Position numbers and translations under genes: made by a program | Shown: positions 1-6,054 of the stretch, one piece after another | How positions within the stretch are numbered: position 1 is the stretch's first letter | How the letters are laid out: each line of letters starts with the position of its first letter | The notes under the pieces: model-generated | The model's input: only the letters and a program-made list of their open reading frames with translations | Told to the model about the DNA's origin: nothing | Databases searched by the model: none | Virus record (IMG/VR): IMGVR_UViG_3300012936_000152 | Location: 1-25,190 of that record | Reading direction: 5' to 3' (one strand) | DNA length: 25,190 bases | Origin: a virus

Positions 1-267
1 AGTCATGTCTGCAACGTGCTTCATTGCCGCTACAGCGACTTCATACGCTCTTGGGTGCCCTGACTCCTGAGCGACCTCTAAAGCGCCTCTGACCGCCTCC
101 TGACCCTGATCTATGAGTGAGTACAATTCCCCACGGGTATACTCATAGTCTTTAGTGCGATCATCCTTGTCCACTTTAGGTGGAACAGGTTTGCTGGGCT
201 TGCTTTCTACAACCTCAGCATCAACACTAATGTTGAGCATTTCTTCCATGTTCTCTTCTAAACTCAT
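1..267 (-). CDS. gp16: Terminase small subunit, gp16-like (partial, C-terminus outside window)
   Basis: Translating the minus strand from the ATG at 267-265 gives 89 codons without a stop up to the left window edge. The protein starts MSLEENMEEMLNISVDAE, has a Lys/Pro-rich linker, then a region around DYEYTRGELYSLIDQGQEAV followed by helical sequence with SGHPRAYEV. T4 gp16 has the same plan: a short acidic start, a linker, then a helix containing an SPRHMEV-like motif. In T4 the protein forms an oligomeric ring that recognises phage DNA and regulates the large terminase gp17 during head filling. The start codon overlaps the stop of the gp15 gene as ATGA, so the two are translationally coupled. 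Its position after gp13-gp14-gp15 is the canonical T4 order and supports the call. The C-terminal half is not visible. Confidence 0.85.
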   Translation of the reverse strand, partial: MSLEENMEEMLNISVDAEVVESKPSKPVPPKVDKDDRTKDYEYTRGELYSLIDQGQEAVRGALEVAQESGHPRAYEVAVAAMKHVADMT

Positions 268-1064
268 AAGATGTTAAACCCACTATTGAATCCGAAGTCA
301 TCATCGGCAGTAACAAGAACATCGTCGTTTGCATCGACTTGACCATCCTGGTTGATGTCTGTTTTTGCTTTTGGAGTGTAGGTAAGTTCTGCTGCTCTGC
401 GATTGACTTCCTGATCTCCAACAGTTTCGATAACCTTTGCCTTTCTGATGATATCTGCTTTTCTGTAAGGACCGTAGAGATATGTCTTAGCAGAAAACTG
501 TAGTGTGTATACAACCAGTCTTCTGTTTAGAAAACTTTCATCCCATTCATCTTCTAGGTTTACAGAGTTGAGAGTAACAGATACATCTCTCTTCTCGTCC
601 ATGTCTGGAATCATCTTCAATGTAATATTGAATGATGGTTGAAAGAAGGGTAAAATCTGTTCTAAGATTTGTAGACCAGTGTCTTGGTCTTTTGATAGAA
701 TGCCTAGTTCAAAGTTTAACGTATATGGAACAGGTAGATACTGTACTCGTATCTCGTTACCATTTTCCTCAATGACGTTCTTGTATTTTTGAACAGGACT
801 TGTTTTCCTAGCAGAATCATATGAGATACCAGTCATCTCAAAATAAATTCTAGGCATTGTGATTGCTACCTTCTGTGTAGAAGGATTCTCAAACAATCTG
901 TATAAAAACTTTTGCTTTGGTCCATACGCCAAAGCGACCTTTTCCGTTTCAATAACCTCGTTAGTTTCTGGATCCCTTGTCTTTACATCAATGTTATTGA
1001 AAAGAGTTCCAAAACCGATTACTGTTCTTCGGATGGTTTCGTTATAAAAGTGGGATCCTAACAT
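264..1064 (-). CDS. gp15: Tail sheath stabilizer and completion protein, gp15-like
   Basis: The 266-aa product matches T4 gp15 (272 aa) in length and in features I recognise. It has an N-terminal FYN....RR..I..G.LFNNI motif (T4: FYNSSFRRY...LFSNI), a central EQILPFFQPSFNITL (T4: EQILPYFQPHFNTTM), and an RR..VYTL.F segment before a tyrosine-rich strand. In T4, gp15 forms a hexameric ring that caps the tail tube and sheath and binds the neck proteins gp13/gp14 so that the head can attach. The gene begins in a TGATG overlap with gp14 and ends in an ATGA overlap with gp16. The C-terminal tail (about residues 232-266) differs from T4 and carries an EF-hand-like loop, listed separately. No strong Shine-Dalgarno is visible; coupling to gp14 is likely. 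Confidence 0.93.
   Translation of the reverse strand: MLGSHFYNETIRRTVIGFGTLFNNIDVKTRDPETNEVIETEKVALAYGPKQKFLYRLFENPSTQKVAITMPRIYFEMTGISYDSARKTSPVQKYKNVIEENGNEIRVQYLPVPYTLNFELGILSKDQDTGLQILEQILPFFQPSFNITLKMIPDMDEKRDVSVTLNSVNLEDEWDESFLNRRLVVYTLQFSAKTYLYGPYRKADIIRKAKVIETVGDQEVNRRAAELTYTPKAKTDINQDGQVDANDDVLVTADDDFGFNSGFNIL
324..359 (-). other. EF-hand/dockerin-like Ca2+-binding loop in the gp15 C-terminus
   Basis: Residues 236-247 of the gp15-like protein read DINQDGQVDAND. They place D, N, D, G, V and D at loop positions 1, 3, 5, 6, 8 and 12, the classic EF-hand or dockerin calcium loop. It is a single copy in a Lys/Asp-rich tail after the conserved gp15 core. Calcium binding is inferred from the pattern only. 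Confidence 0.6.
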
Positions 1065-2467
1065 CAGAAACTACCTGTAAAATTACCAAATTCACCGAAA
1101 GGATTACCTTCAGTCCAATCAATCAATTCATCTGCTCCATCTTCAATCGCTTTGTTCTGATCATAGTTGGAGTTAGAATTATCAATAGAACTGAACGATC
1201 CTAGTGTATATAGGGCACCAGAAATAGTGCCTCTTATGAGGTCACCATCACGGAAGTCTCCAGACTTGTTCATCAACTCTAGAGTCAGATCACTACCGTT
1301 CCAACCACCTACTTCACCAATACTATCTGTAGCTAGATCATATAACTTTGCTCTCTGACCACTGGTGTCTGTAGTTTCATATGCATTGATACAATATCTA
1401 TTGTTAGCAGCATCATAATAGAAGTGACCTTTAGTTGTAGTTGCTGTAGTTCCGTTATAGGTATAACGATATCTCAACCTTTGATCTTCAAAATCCCAAT
1501 AGAAATACTTGACTTGAGTTGTGGTAGCAAATACAGGATCAAAGGATGCACTGTGATCTACGTAGATCTTACCTGATCCATCAGAAGACCAAGATCTGTT
1601 ACCACCCTGATCATTGAAGTTTCCTGCTACGACATGTTCTCTTGCTTGGAAATCTACTGGGTTCTGTGGTCCATCAATGGTAACTGTAGGTGGAGTAACA
1701 TATCCACTACCAGCATCTGTGATAGTGATAGCATTAACTGCACCGTTGTAGATAGTCGCTGTACCAGTTGCTTGAGTACCACCTGTAGGTGGAGCTGATA
1801 ATGTTACATTAGGAGCAGATCTATATCCAGAACCACCACCAGAAATAATAATATTATTTACTGTTCCATTGTCTAAAGTAGTTGTAGCAGATGCTGTAGA
1901 TCTTAGATCACTAAGGTTCAACGTAGTCATTACAGAATGATCTAGTTCGATAGCATCAATCTCCTCAATACCAGTATCAAACTCATCACTACCCTGCTCA
2001 TAGATCTCAGCAGTGATCTCATAAAAATAGTTTTTGCCTAACTGGTAGAATGGTTGCTCTCTTTCAACGAACTTAATTTCGTATGCATTACCAGTCAGAG
2101 GATAGTAAATAAGATCCCCTTCGTTAGGTCTTTGTGTAATAGTAAGATTCAAAGCAGGAACTAGAGACTGTTCCCATCTTCTCTTTGATAGGATGAACTT
2201 AATCTCGTCACTAATTCGTACACCAAACTTACTGATGAAATCTACAGGAGATCCAAATCCTTCAACATTGACCAGTAGCATTTCAATCATATAAGATTGA
2301 TTGAACTCTGAGTATATGACTTCACCCAAAGTCTTATCCCTTAGCATAGTTCTAGGGATATAAAAAACATCGGTGCCGAACAATTTGATTTGCTCGTCAA
2401 CCAAGTCTTGTACTAGATTCTGTTCAGTGGTATTACCACCGTGCTGAGGAAAATAAACTTTTTTCAT
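1064..2467 (-). CDS. gp14: Neck protein gp14-like, with a large inserted domain
   Basis: The 467-aa protein begins with a recognisable gp14 core (about residues 1-175). This includes a LV.EQI...G.DVFYIPR stretch (T4: VAESIQMRGVECYYVPR), FISKFGVRISDEI (T4: FFSNFGMQVQDEV), P.EGDLIYYPL (T4: PKEGDLIYFPM) and FYQLGKN (T4: FYQLGQN). In T4, gp14 joins gp13 in the neck ring that connects the filled head to the tail. T4 gp14 is 256 aa, so this protein is about 210 aa longer. The extra length lies at about residues 193-435, between the core and a short acidic/aromatic C-terminus (GNPFGEFGNF) resembling the T4 end. Its ATG overlaps the gp13 stop as ATGA and its stop overlaps the gp15 start as TGATG, so gp13-14-15-16 form one translationally coupled string. 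Confidence 0.92.
   Translation of the reverse strand: MKKVYFPQHGGNTTEQNLVQDLVDEQIKLFGTDVFYIPRTMLRDKTLGEVIYSEFNQSYMIEMLLVNVEGFGSPVDFISKFGVRISDEIKFILSKRRWEQSLVPALNLTITQRPNEGDLIYYPLTGNAYEIKFVEREQPFYQLGKNYFYEITAEIYEQGSDEFDTGIEEIDAIELDHSVMTTLNLSDLRSTASATTTLDNGTVNNIIISGGGSGYRSAPNVTLSAPPTGGTQATGTATIYNGAVNAITITDAGSGYVTPPTVTIDGPQNPVDFQAREHVVAGNFNDQGGNRSWSSDGSGKIYVDHSASFDPVFATTTQVKYFYWDFEDQRLRYRYTYNGTTATTTKGHFYYDAANNRYCINAYETTDTSGQRAKLYDLATDSIGEVGGWNGSDLTLELMNKSGDFRDGDLIRGTISGALYTLGSFSSIDNSNSNYDQNKAIEDGADELIDWTEGNPFGEFGNFTGSF
1163..1891 (-). other. Inserted beta-rich domain within gp14, with two GSGY repeats
   Basis: This is approximately residues 193-435 of the gp14-like protein, absent from T4 gp14. 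It starts with two similar units of about 38 residues: GTVNNIIISGGGSGYRSAPN and GAVNAITITDAGSGYVTPPT, each followed by a VT(L/I) strand and a Pro/Gly turn. A Ser/Thr/Tyr/Trp-rich, beta-predicted segment follows (WSSDGSGKIYVDHSASFDP, YFYWDFEDQRLRYRY). The pattern suggests a surface decoration added to the neck. Boundaries are approximate and the function is unknown. Confidence 0.65.
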
Positions 2468-3300
2468 CCGATCATATCAAGCGGTGGTAACTCGTATGTG
2501 CTGGAAGAAGCATCCATTAATGCTTGGATTTCATTCAGAGCATCTTCATACAATTGTCTTCCGTTCATGGATACTCCACCTGGGAGTTGAACACCATTGA
2601 ACTTGATCAAGTTTTGTCCCCACTGTCTCTTGATTAGAGCAGTAGCATATTTTTTGACGAACTGATCATTATAAACTTCTGTAAATGTAGCGGGATCTAA
2701 AGCTCTATAACACTCGATGAGTAACCACTGATCTTCTGTTACTCTTTCTGGGTCAATATCAATATACAGACGATCTTGTCTACAGTTAAATCTGTAACCA
2801 ACCAATGAACCTGTATTGATAATCATATCAATAGTTTCAAAGTGTTGCTTTACCATGTAGTAGTTGACCATATCAACACCACCAAAAGCAAGACCTGTTC
2901 CTGATGTGTAAGAAAACAAATCCATCAAATAGTATTGGTTGTTAAGACCAAACAAACTATTTCTTACAAAGTTTGAACTGATACCATATACTTTTGTGAT
3001 ACCAAATACATGCTCTGGAATCTCTAAGTAGTTCTTTCTATTCTCCCATGTTGCTGCATCTGGAGCAGAAGTAGTAGCGGTTTCATTTGCTGTTGTAAAT
3101 CTTGTTACATCATCCGCAGTAAACTCGTGCTTGAGATACATTCTCTCAGCACCATTAAAGTGCCTCTCTCTAAAATACTGTAAAGCATCATCAATTGCGT
3201 CATCAATCTGATCATCATCTAGATTAATTTCAAGCACAGGAGCACCTAACTGTCTTAGACAGTAGTCTCTCAGTTCTTGTCTGCTGGATGGTTGAGCCAC
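2464..3300 (-). CDS. gp13: Neck protein gp13-like (head completion)
   Basis: The 278-aa product (T4 gp13: 309 aa) carries the characteristic N-terminus RQELRDYCLRQLGAPVLEIN, then an Asp-rich DDDQIDDAIDDALQYFRERH helix and an aromatic/acidic body. In T4, gp13 and gp14 form the neck that closes the packaged head and docks the tail. I chose the GTG at 3300-3298 as start: it gives the conserved short lead MAQPSSRQEL, and the sequence just upstream is a hairpin plus T-run rather than coding. An AGGGG lies about 9 nt before the GTG. A CTAAATA late-promoter motif at 3328-3334 would give a leader of about 22 nt. The 3' end overlaps gp14 as ATGA. Confidence 0.93.
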   Translation of the reverse strand: MAQPSSRQELRDYCLRQLGAPVLEINLDDDQIDDAIDDALQYFRERHFNGAERMYLKHEFTADDVTRFTTANETATTSAPDAATWENRKNYLEIPEHVFGITKVYGISSNFVRNSLFGLNNQYYLMDLFSYTSGTGLAFGGVDMVNYYMVKQHFETIDMIINTGSLVGYRFNCRQDRLYIDIDPERVTEDQWLLIECYRALDPATFTEVYNDQFVKKYATALIKRQWGQNLIKFNGVQLPGGVSMNGRQLYEDALNEIQALMDASSSTYELPPLDMIG

Positions 3301-3329
3301 AAAAAAATACCCCTAGTCTCCTAGAGGTA
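3301..3329 (-). terminator. Hairpin plus T7 between the 151-aa gene and gp13; may also mask the gp13 ribosome site
   Basis: On the minus strand a 9-bp stem (arms 3321-3329 and 3308-3316, one G-U pair) encloses a GAGA tetraloop and is followed directly by seven T (3301-3307). This fits an intrinsic terminator for the 151-aa gene. The downstream arm contains the AGGGG that serves gp13. Confidence 0.75.
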
Positions 3330-3334
3330 TTTAG
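3328..3334 (-). promoter_or_regulatory. Late promoter motif CTAAATA for gp13-gp16
   Basis: CTAAATA on the minus strand sits just after the stop of the 151-aa gene and 28 nt before the gp13 GTG. It is a variant of the T4 late -10 element TATAAATA. With T4 spacing, transcription would start near 3322, inside the left arm of the hairpin, so the promoter-derived mRNA would lack most of that arm. Confidence 0.6.
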
Positions 3335-3335
3335 C

Positions 3336-3791
3336 TTATTGAGCTTCTACTTCATGTAAGAACCAATGTCTCGCTGCAGCAATCGTATCAAAGATACGTT
3401 TCTGATCTTGGAATTCACAATACCAAGTAATTCCTCCATCTTTCCCTTCAGGAATTCTATCTACTAAAAGTTGGTTATCAGATAGTGTATGCATTGCTTC
3501 TAACTCTTGTTCAGTATCAGCAGTAAGCATTGCATCAATTACCATGTTGTACTTATGAGGATCCCATTTCTGCTCAATTTCTTGAATGACTTCATACATT
3601 GGAAGTTCATCAATAGACTTACCATATCCTTCTCTATCGATCTCGATAACCTTTCCTTCTTCCCATCCTGGTTCACCACGGCGAAGAGCTTCTAGTTCTT
3701 CACCTACGGCAAAGCGATGTTCAATATTCATGTCCATTTCAGAGATGTCCAAACCCCCCTGTCCAGATGGGTTTTCCGTAATATCACTCAT
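3336..3791 (-). CDS. Conserved-looking acidic hypothetical protein, 151 aa
   Basis: I do not recognise a family. The 151-aa product is acidic and soluble-looking, with no signal peptide or membrane segment. The N-terminal 25 residues are polar and probably flexible. A middle segment has VGEELEALRRGEPGWEEGKV, which reads like a small beta-barrel or linker, then a helical acidic stretch. The C-terminus ITWYCEFQDQKRIFDTIAAA and RHWFLHEVEAQ looks like a folded alpha/beta unit. The ATG at 3791-3789 has no good Shine-Dalgarno. A GATAAATA late motif (3824-3831, minus) lies 33 nt upstream. The gene precedes gp13, separated by a terminator-like hairpin, and is divergent from the plus-strand oxygenase island. 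It is expressed with the late genes but need not be structural. Confidence 0.75.
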   Translation of the reverse strand: MSDITENPSGQGGLDISEMDMNIEHRFAVGEELEALRRGEPGWEEGKVIEIDREGYGKSIDELPMYEVIQEIEQKWDPHKYNMVIDAMLTADTEQELEAMHTLSDNQLLVDRIPEGKDGGITWYCEFQDQKRIFDTIAAARHWFLHEVEAQ

Positions 3792-3801
3792 TTTATGTTA
3801 G

Positions 3802-3809
3802 GATAAATA
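3802..3809 (+). promoter_or_regulatory. Late promoter motif GATAAATA reading into the oxygenase island
   Basis: GATAAATA on the plus strand is a T4-type late -10 element. It lies 76 bp before the first plus-strand gene and faces the minus-strand copy at 3824-3831. It would give the island late as well as early transcription. It is a single short motif, so it could be coincidental in AT-rich DNA. Confidence 0.45.
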
Positions 3810-3812
3810 ACG

Positions 3813-3857
3813 ACAGTATAACATATTTATCTGTTGCGAGTTGATGAGTTATACTGT
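3813..3857. repeat. 10-bp inverted repeat overlapping the early promoter (possible operator)
   Basis: ACAGTATAAC at 3813-3822 and its exact reverse complement GTTATACTGT at 3848-3857 are separated by 25 bp. The right arm ends on the first base of the -10 TATAAT. The left arm lies between the two late motifs. It could be a regulator binding site or an RNA stem; no regulator is identified here. Confidence 0.5.
3824..3831 (-). promoter_or_regulatory. Late promoter motif GATAAATA for the 151-aa gene
   Basis: GATAAATA on the minus strand lies 33 nt upstream of the ATG at 3791, the same geometry as the other late motifs in the window. Predicted start is near 3818, giving a leader of about 27 nt. 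Confidence 0.6.
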
Positions 3858-3862
3858 ATAAT
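3834..3862 (+). promoter_or_regulatory. Sigma70-type early promoter for the oxygenase island
   Basis: A -35 TTGCGA (3834-3839, 4 of 6 consensus bases) and a perfect -10 TATAAT (3857-3862) are separated by 17 bp, the optimal spacing. Transcription would start near 3869, leaving a leader of about 17 nt before the ATG at 3886. It is the only convincing host-type promoter I see, in a region otherwise run by T4-type late motifs. Confidence 0.75.
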
Positions 3863-3885
3863 GTCTGTATTACCGAATAGAAAAA

Positions 3886-4332
3886 ATGAGTATCAAAGCA
3901 CTTGTGTTAGAGGGTGGCGAGACTGTTATCGCTGATGTACAAGAAGTACATGATAAAGAGAAGCAAGAATTTCTTGGTTACCGAGTAAGCAATCCATACA
4001 TTGCAGAAATGGAATGGTCTGAAGTTCCATCTGCTCCTGTAGAAGGAACATCACTTAGTGGTGATGCTCAGTCTGCTGAAGTGAAATTTAGTTACTGGGG
4101 ACCTCTTGCTGCGACAAGGGAATTTGATTTTGTTAAAGAGTATGTTCGTGTTATCTATGAAGCACATCCAGATACTGTTCAACTATACATGTCTGTTTTA
4201 GCACACCACCAAGAACATTTTGTTAACGAAGCAAATGTAGAAACCTCTAAGACAGTTGTTACTATGCTTCCTGAAGAGGGTGCAGAAGGTGCATCTGCAA
4301 ATAATGATCCATCCCAATCTTTTGATTCCTGA
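3886..4332 (+). CDS. Small acidic protein with an Sm/Lsm-like N-terminus, 148 aa
   Basis: The 148-aa protein opens with strands reading ALVLEGGETVIADVQEV and GYRVSNPYIAEM. The layout (xxLxxGExVIAxVxEx, charged turn, GYxxxNPYxxxx) resembles an Sm/Lsm-like barrel as often seen in small phage proteins. I cannot confirm an RNA-binding loop. The middle (FSYWGPLAATREFDFVKEYV) and a following helix are globular; the last 30 residues are acidic and Ser/Asn-rich, probably disordered. It is first in the plus-strand island, 24 nt after the early -10 element. The upstream sequence is A-rich (TAGAAAAAATG) with no clear Shine-Dalgarno. Its stop overlaps the next gene as TGATG. Function is unknown; a regulatory or RNA-related role would be inference. 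Confidence 0.7.
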   Translation: MSIKALVLEGGETVIADVQEVHDKEKQEFLGYRVSNPYIAEMEWSEVPSAPVEGTSLSGDAQSAEVKFSYWGPLAATREFDFVKEYVRVIYEAHPDTVQLYMSVLAHHQEHFVNEANVETSKTVVTMLPEEGAEGASANNDPSQSFDS

Positions 4333-5213
4333 TGACTGAAATTATTATTGATACTGGTCTTAAAGACAAGATTTTCCAAGTAAATTGGGAAGATGTATGT
4401 GGTAGTATTACTTCTACCCAAGACATTCAAGACTACGGTGATTATGCAATCATCGATGATTTTATTGAAAAGATTGATGATCTATCATCAGCTATATCTA
4501 GATATCCATCTGATTCAAGATCTCTGGAAGTAGAAGCAGCACATAAAGAATTTGGTGAACTAGAAAGGGGATATAAATTTCCTGGTATTGAACAACTATT
4601 ACCATCAACATATTTAAATCCTATCATCTTCGCATGTTACAAAGCTTTTGTTGAATGTGAATTCATTCCTCATGATTTGGATTCTAATGTTACTGAAGAA
4701 GGTAAAATTAGATTTATGCAGAAACTTCCTAGTATTTCTATTGCAAAGGGAACCCTTCTGCATGAAGGTATGATTATCAATAAAAATGCTGAGGTTCCTG
4801 GACTTGGAAACTTTGACTATCAAGCAACTCTATTTCTCACAGAACCTCCAGTAGGAAGTGGAATTGGATTGTATGATGTATGTATTGGTGATGAACGTTG
4901 TTCTGGTATCGAAGATTTGATGGATATCGAAGATAACGATGTGAGAAAAGAATTTTCTAAGTGGTTGAATGAGAATGCTACTTGCAAATCAGAGACAGTT
5001 GAATACCAAAACTATAAGGAAAATGATACTTTCCAACAGACTAGATTTATTGAAGCAAGAAAAAATCGTTTAGTCCTTCATAAGGGAACAAACTTCTTCC
5101 GTTACGAATATGAAGGTACGGGTGATATGTATATGCTATCCATCTATATGAATCAACCACCTAAGAGCAAAGAACTTGATGGTAACGAAATTGAGCAAGA
5201 TGACAACTATTGA
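4332..5213 (+). CDS. 2OG-Fe(II) oxygenase-like protein, apparently lacking the metal site, 293 aa
   Basis: The C-terminal half of this 293-aa protein follows the same strand order as the next gene. NFDYQATLFLTEPP (about 160-173) parallels SYAANIFLTDSG downstream, and NRLVLHKGTNFFRYEYEG...YMLSIYMN (about 246-274) parallels its C-terminal NSISMYRGNRWHSATFD...RYSLVACIL. The catalytic His-x-Asp that should precede the first strand reads NAEVPG, the distal His position reads NFFRY, and the Arg that binds 2-oxoglutarate is not in place. I infer a degenerate double-stranded beta-helix protein that may act as a partner or binding protein. The N-terminal 100 residues are acidic and unassigned. It starts in a TGATG overlap with the upstream gene and overlaps the following gene by about 14 nt. 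Confidence 0.65.
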   Translation: MTEIIIDTGLKDKIFQVNWEDVCGSITSTQDIQDYGDYAIIDDFIEKIDDLSSAISRYPSDSRSLEVEAAHKEFGELERGYKFPGIEQLLPSTYLNPIIFACYKAFVECEFIPHDLDSNVTEEGKIRFMQKLPSISIAKGTLLHEGMIINKNAEVPGLGNFDYQATLFLTEPPVGSGIGLYDVCIGDERCSGIEDLMDIEDNDVRKEFSKWLNENATCKSETVEYQNYKENDTFQQTRFIEARKNRLVLHKGTNFFRYEYEGTGDMYMLSIYMNQPPKSKELDGNEIEQDDNY

Positions 5214-6054
5214 TGTACCAGAGATTAATCTAGAGGATTTTTTCACATATTCAACTAGAGATATCATGGATATCTGTAAATTCAATCCTATAGAAGAGAT
5301 TGAAGTTGATATTGGTAGTGTTGAAGGACTCAGATATTTTAAAGCAAGAAATCTTCTCAAAGATCCTCTAGCTCTAAGACAATTTCTACGTCAATTTCCT
5401 GCTGAAAATAGACAAAAAAGTTCAGAGGAAGGAATGTCTTTTAGTGGTAGCTCATCTCCTGGATTGCAGCAACCTATCGAAAGATCATTCTTGAAATATA
5501 TGGGGTATCAAATCTACACTATTTGTAGACAGTTTGATTTTTTGAAATACAAAGCAAAAGATATTAACTGGAGATATTACACGAACTATTACTATAATGG
5601 TATGACGGCGTTTAATAAAAACTATCTACCCCATGTAGATCCATTCTCATACGCCGCTAATATTTTTCTTACTGATTCAGGTGAACACGGAACTTCATTT
5701 TTTAAATATGTAGATCCAGAAACAAACAAATCATATTATAGTATGGGTGATATTATGTCTTCTGGTGATGAAATTTCAAGAAGATATGTTGAAGTCATTA
5801 AAGAAAAATATGGATATGAACTGGCTAATCCAGAACATATTTTAAATAAAAAAGGGTACGGGTTATATCAATGTAAAAATGGAGTGTCTCCATGGGTCAA
5901 GTATAAAGGGGATGACTGCTATCAAAGATACCATCACCTACCTTCTGACTATAACTCCATTTCTATGTACAGAGGTAATAGATGGCATAGCGCAACTTTT
6001 GATGCAGAGAATAGTAAAACTGGTAGATACTCTCTAGTAGCTTGTATCCTATGA
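5200..6054 (+). CDS. 2OG-Fe(II) oxygenase-like protein, 284 aa
   Basis: The protein shows the double-stranded beta-helix signature of 2-oxoglutarate/Fe(II) dioxygenases. LPHVDPFSYAANIFL gives the H145-x-D147 iron ligands, RGNRWHSATFDAEN gives the distal H263, and TGRYSLVACIL gives the R276 that would bind the 2OG carboxylate (numbering from the ATG at 5200). It resembles the DUF6445-type phage and bacterial proteins more than classical prolyl hydroxylases; substrate unknown. Starts at 5176 (TTG) and 5179 (ATG) are also open. I prefer 5200 because it gives the short 14-nt overlap typical of this island and the clean start MTTIDVPEINLEDFF. The stop overlaps the next ATG as ATGA. The gene is noticeably AT-rich. 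Confidence 0.75.
   Translation: MTTIDVPEINLEDFFTYSTRDIMDICKFNPIEEIEVDIGSVEGLRYFKARNLLKDPLALRQFLRQFPAENRQKSSEEGMSFSGSSSPGLQQPIERSFLKYMGYQIYTICRQFDFLKYKAKDINWRYYTNYYYNGMTAFNKNYLPHVDPFSYAANIFLTDSGEHGTSFFKYVDPETNKSYYSMGDIMSSGDEISRRYVEVIKEKYGYELANPEHILNKKGYGLYQCKNGVSPWVKYKGDDCYQRYHHLPSDYNSISMYRGNRWHSATFDAENSKTGRYSLVACIL

Noticed and set aside
227-514. 95-codon minus-strand frame overlapping gp15 and gp16
   Set aside because: It conflicts with the well-supported gp15 and gp16 frames, which meet in an ATGA overlap.
5176-5199. Upstream TTG/ATG starts for the 284-aa oxygenase-like gene
   Set aside because: They would lengthen the overlap with the previous gene to about 35 nt and add a short non-conserved-looking lead; the ATG at 5200 fits the junction style better, though this is not proven.
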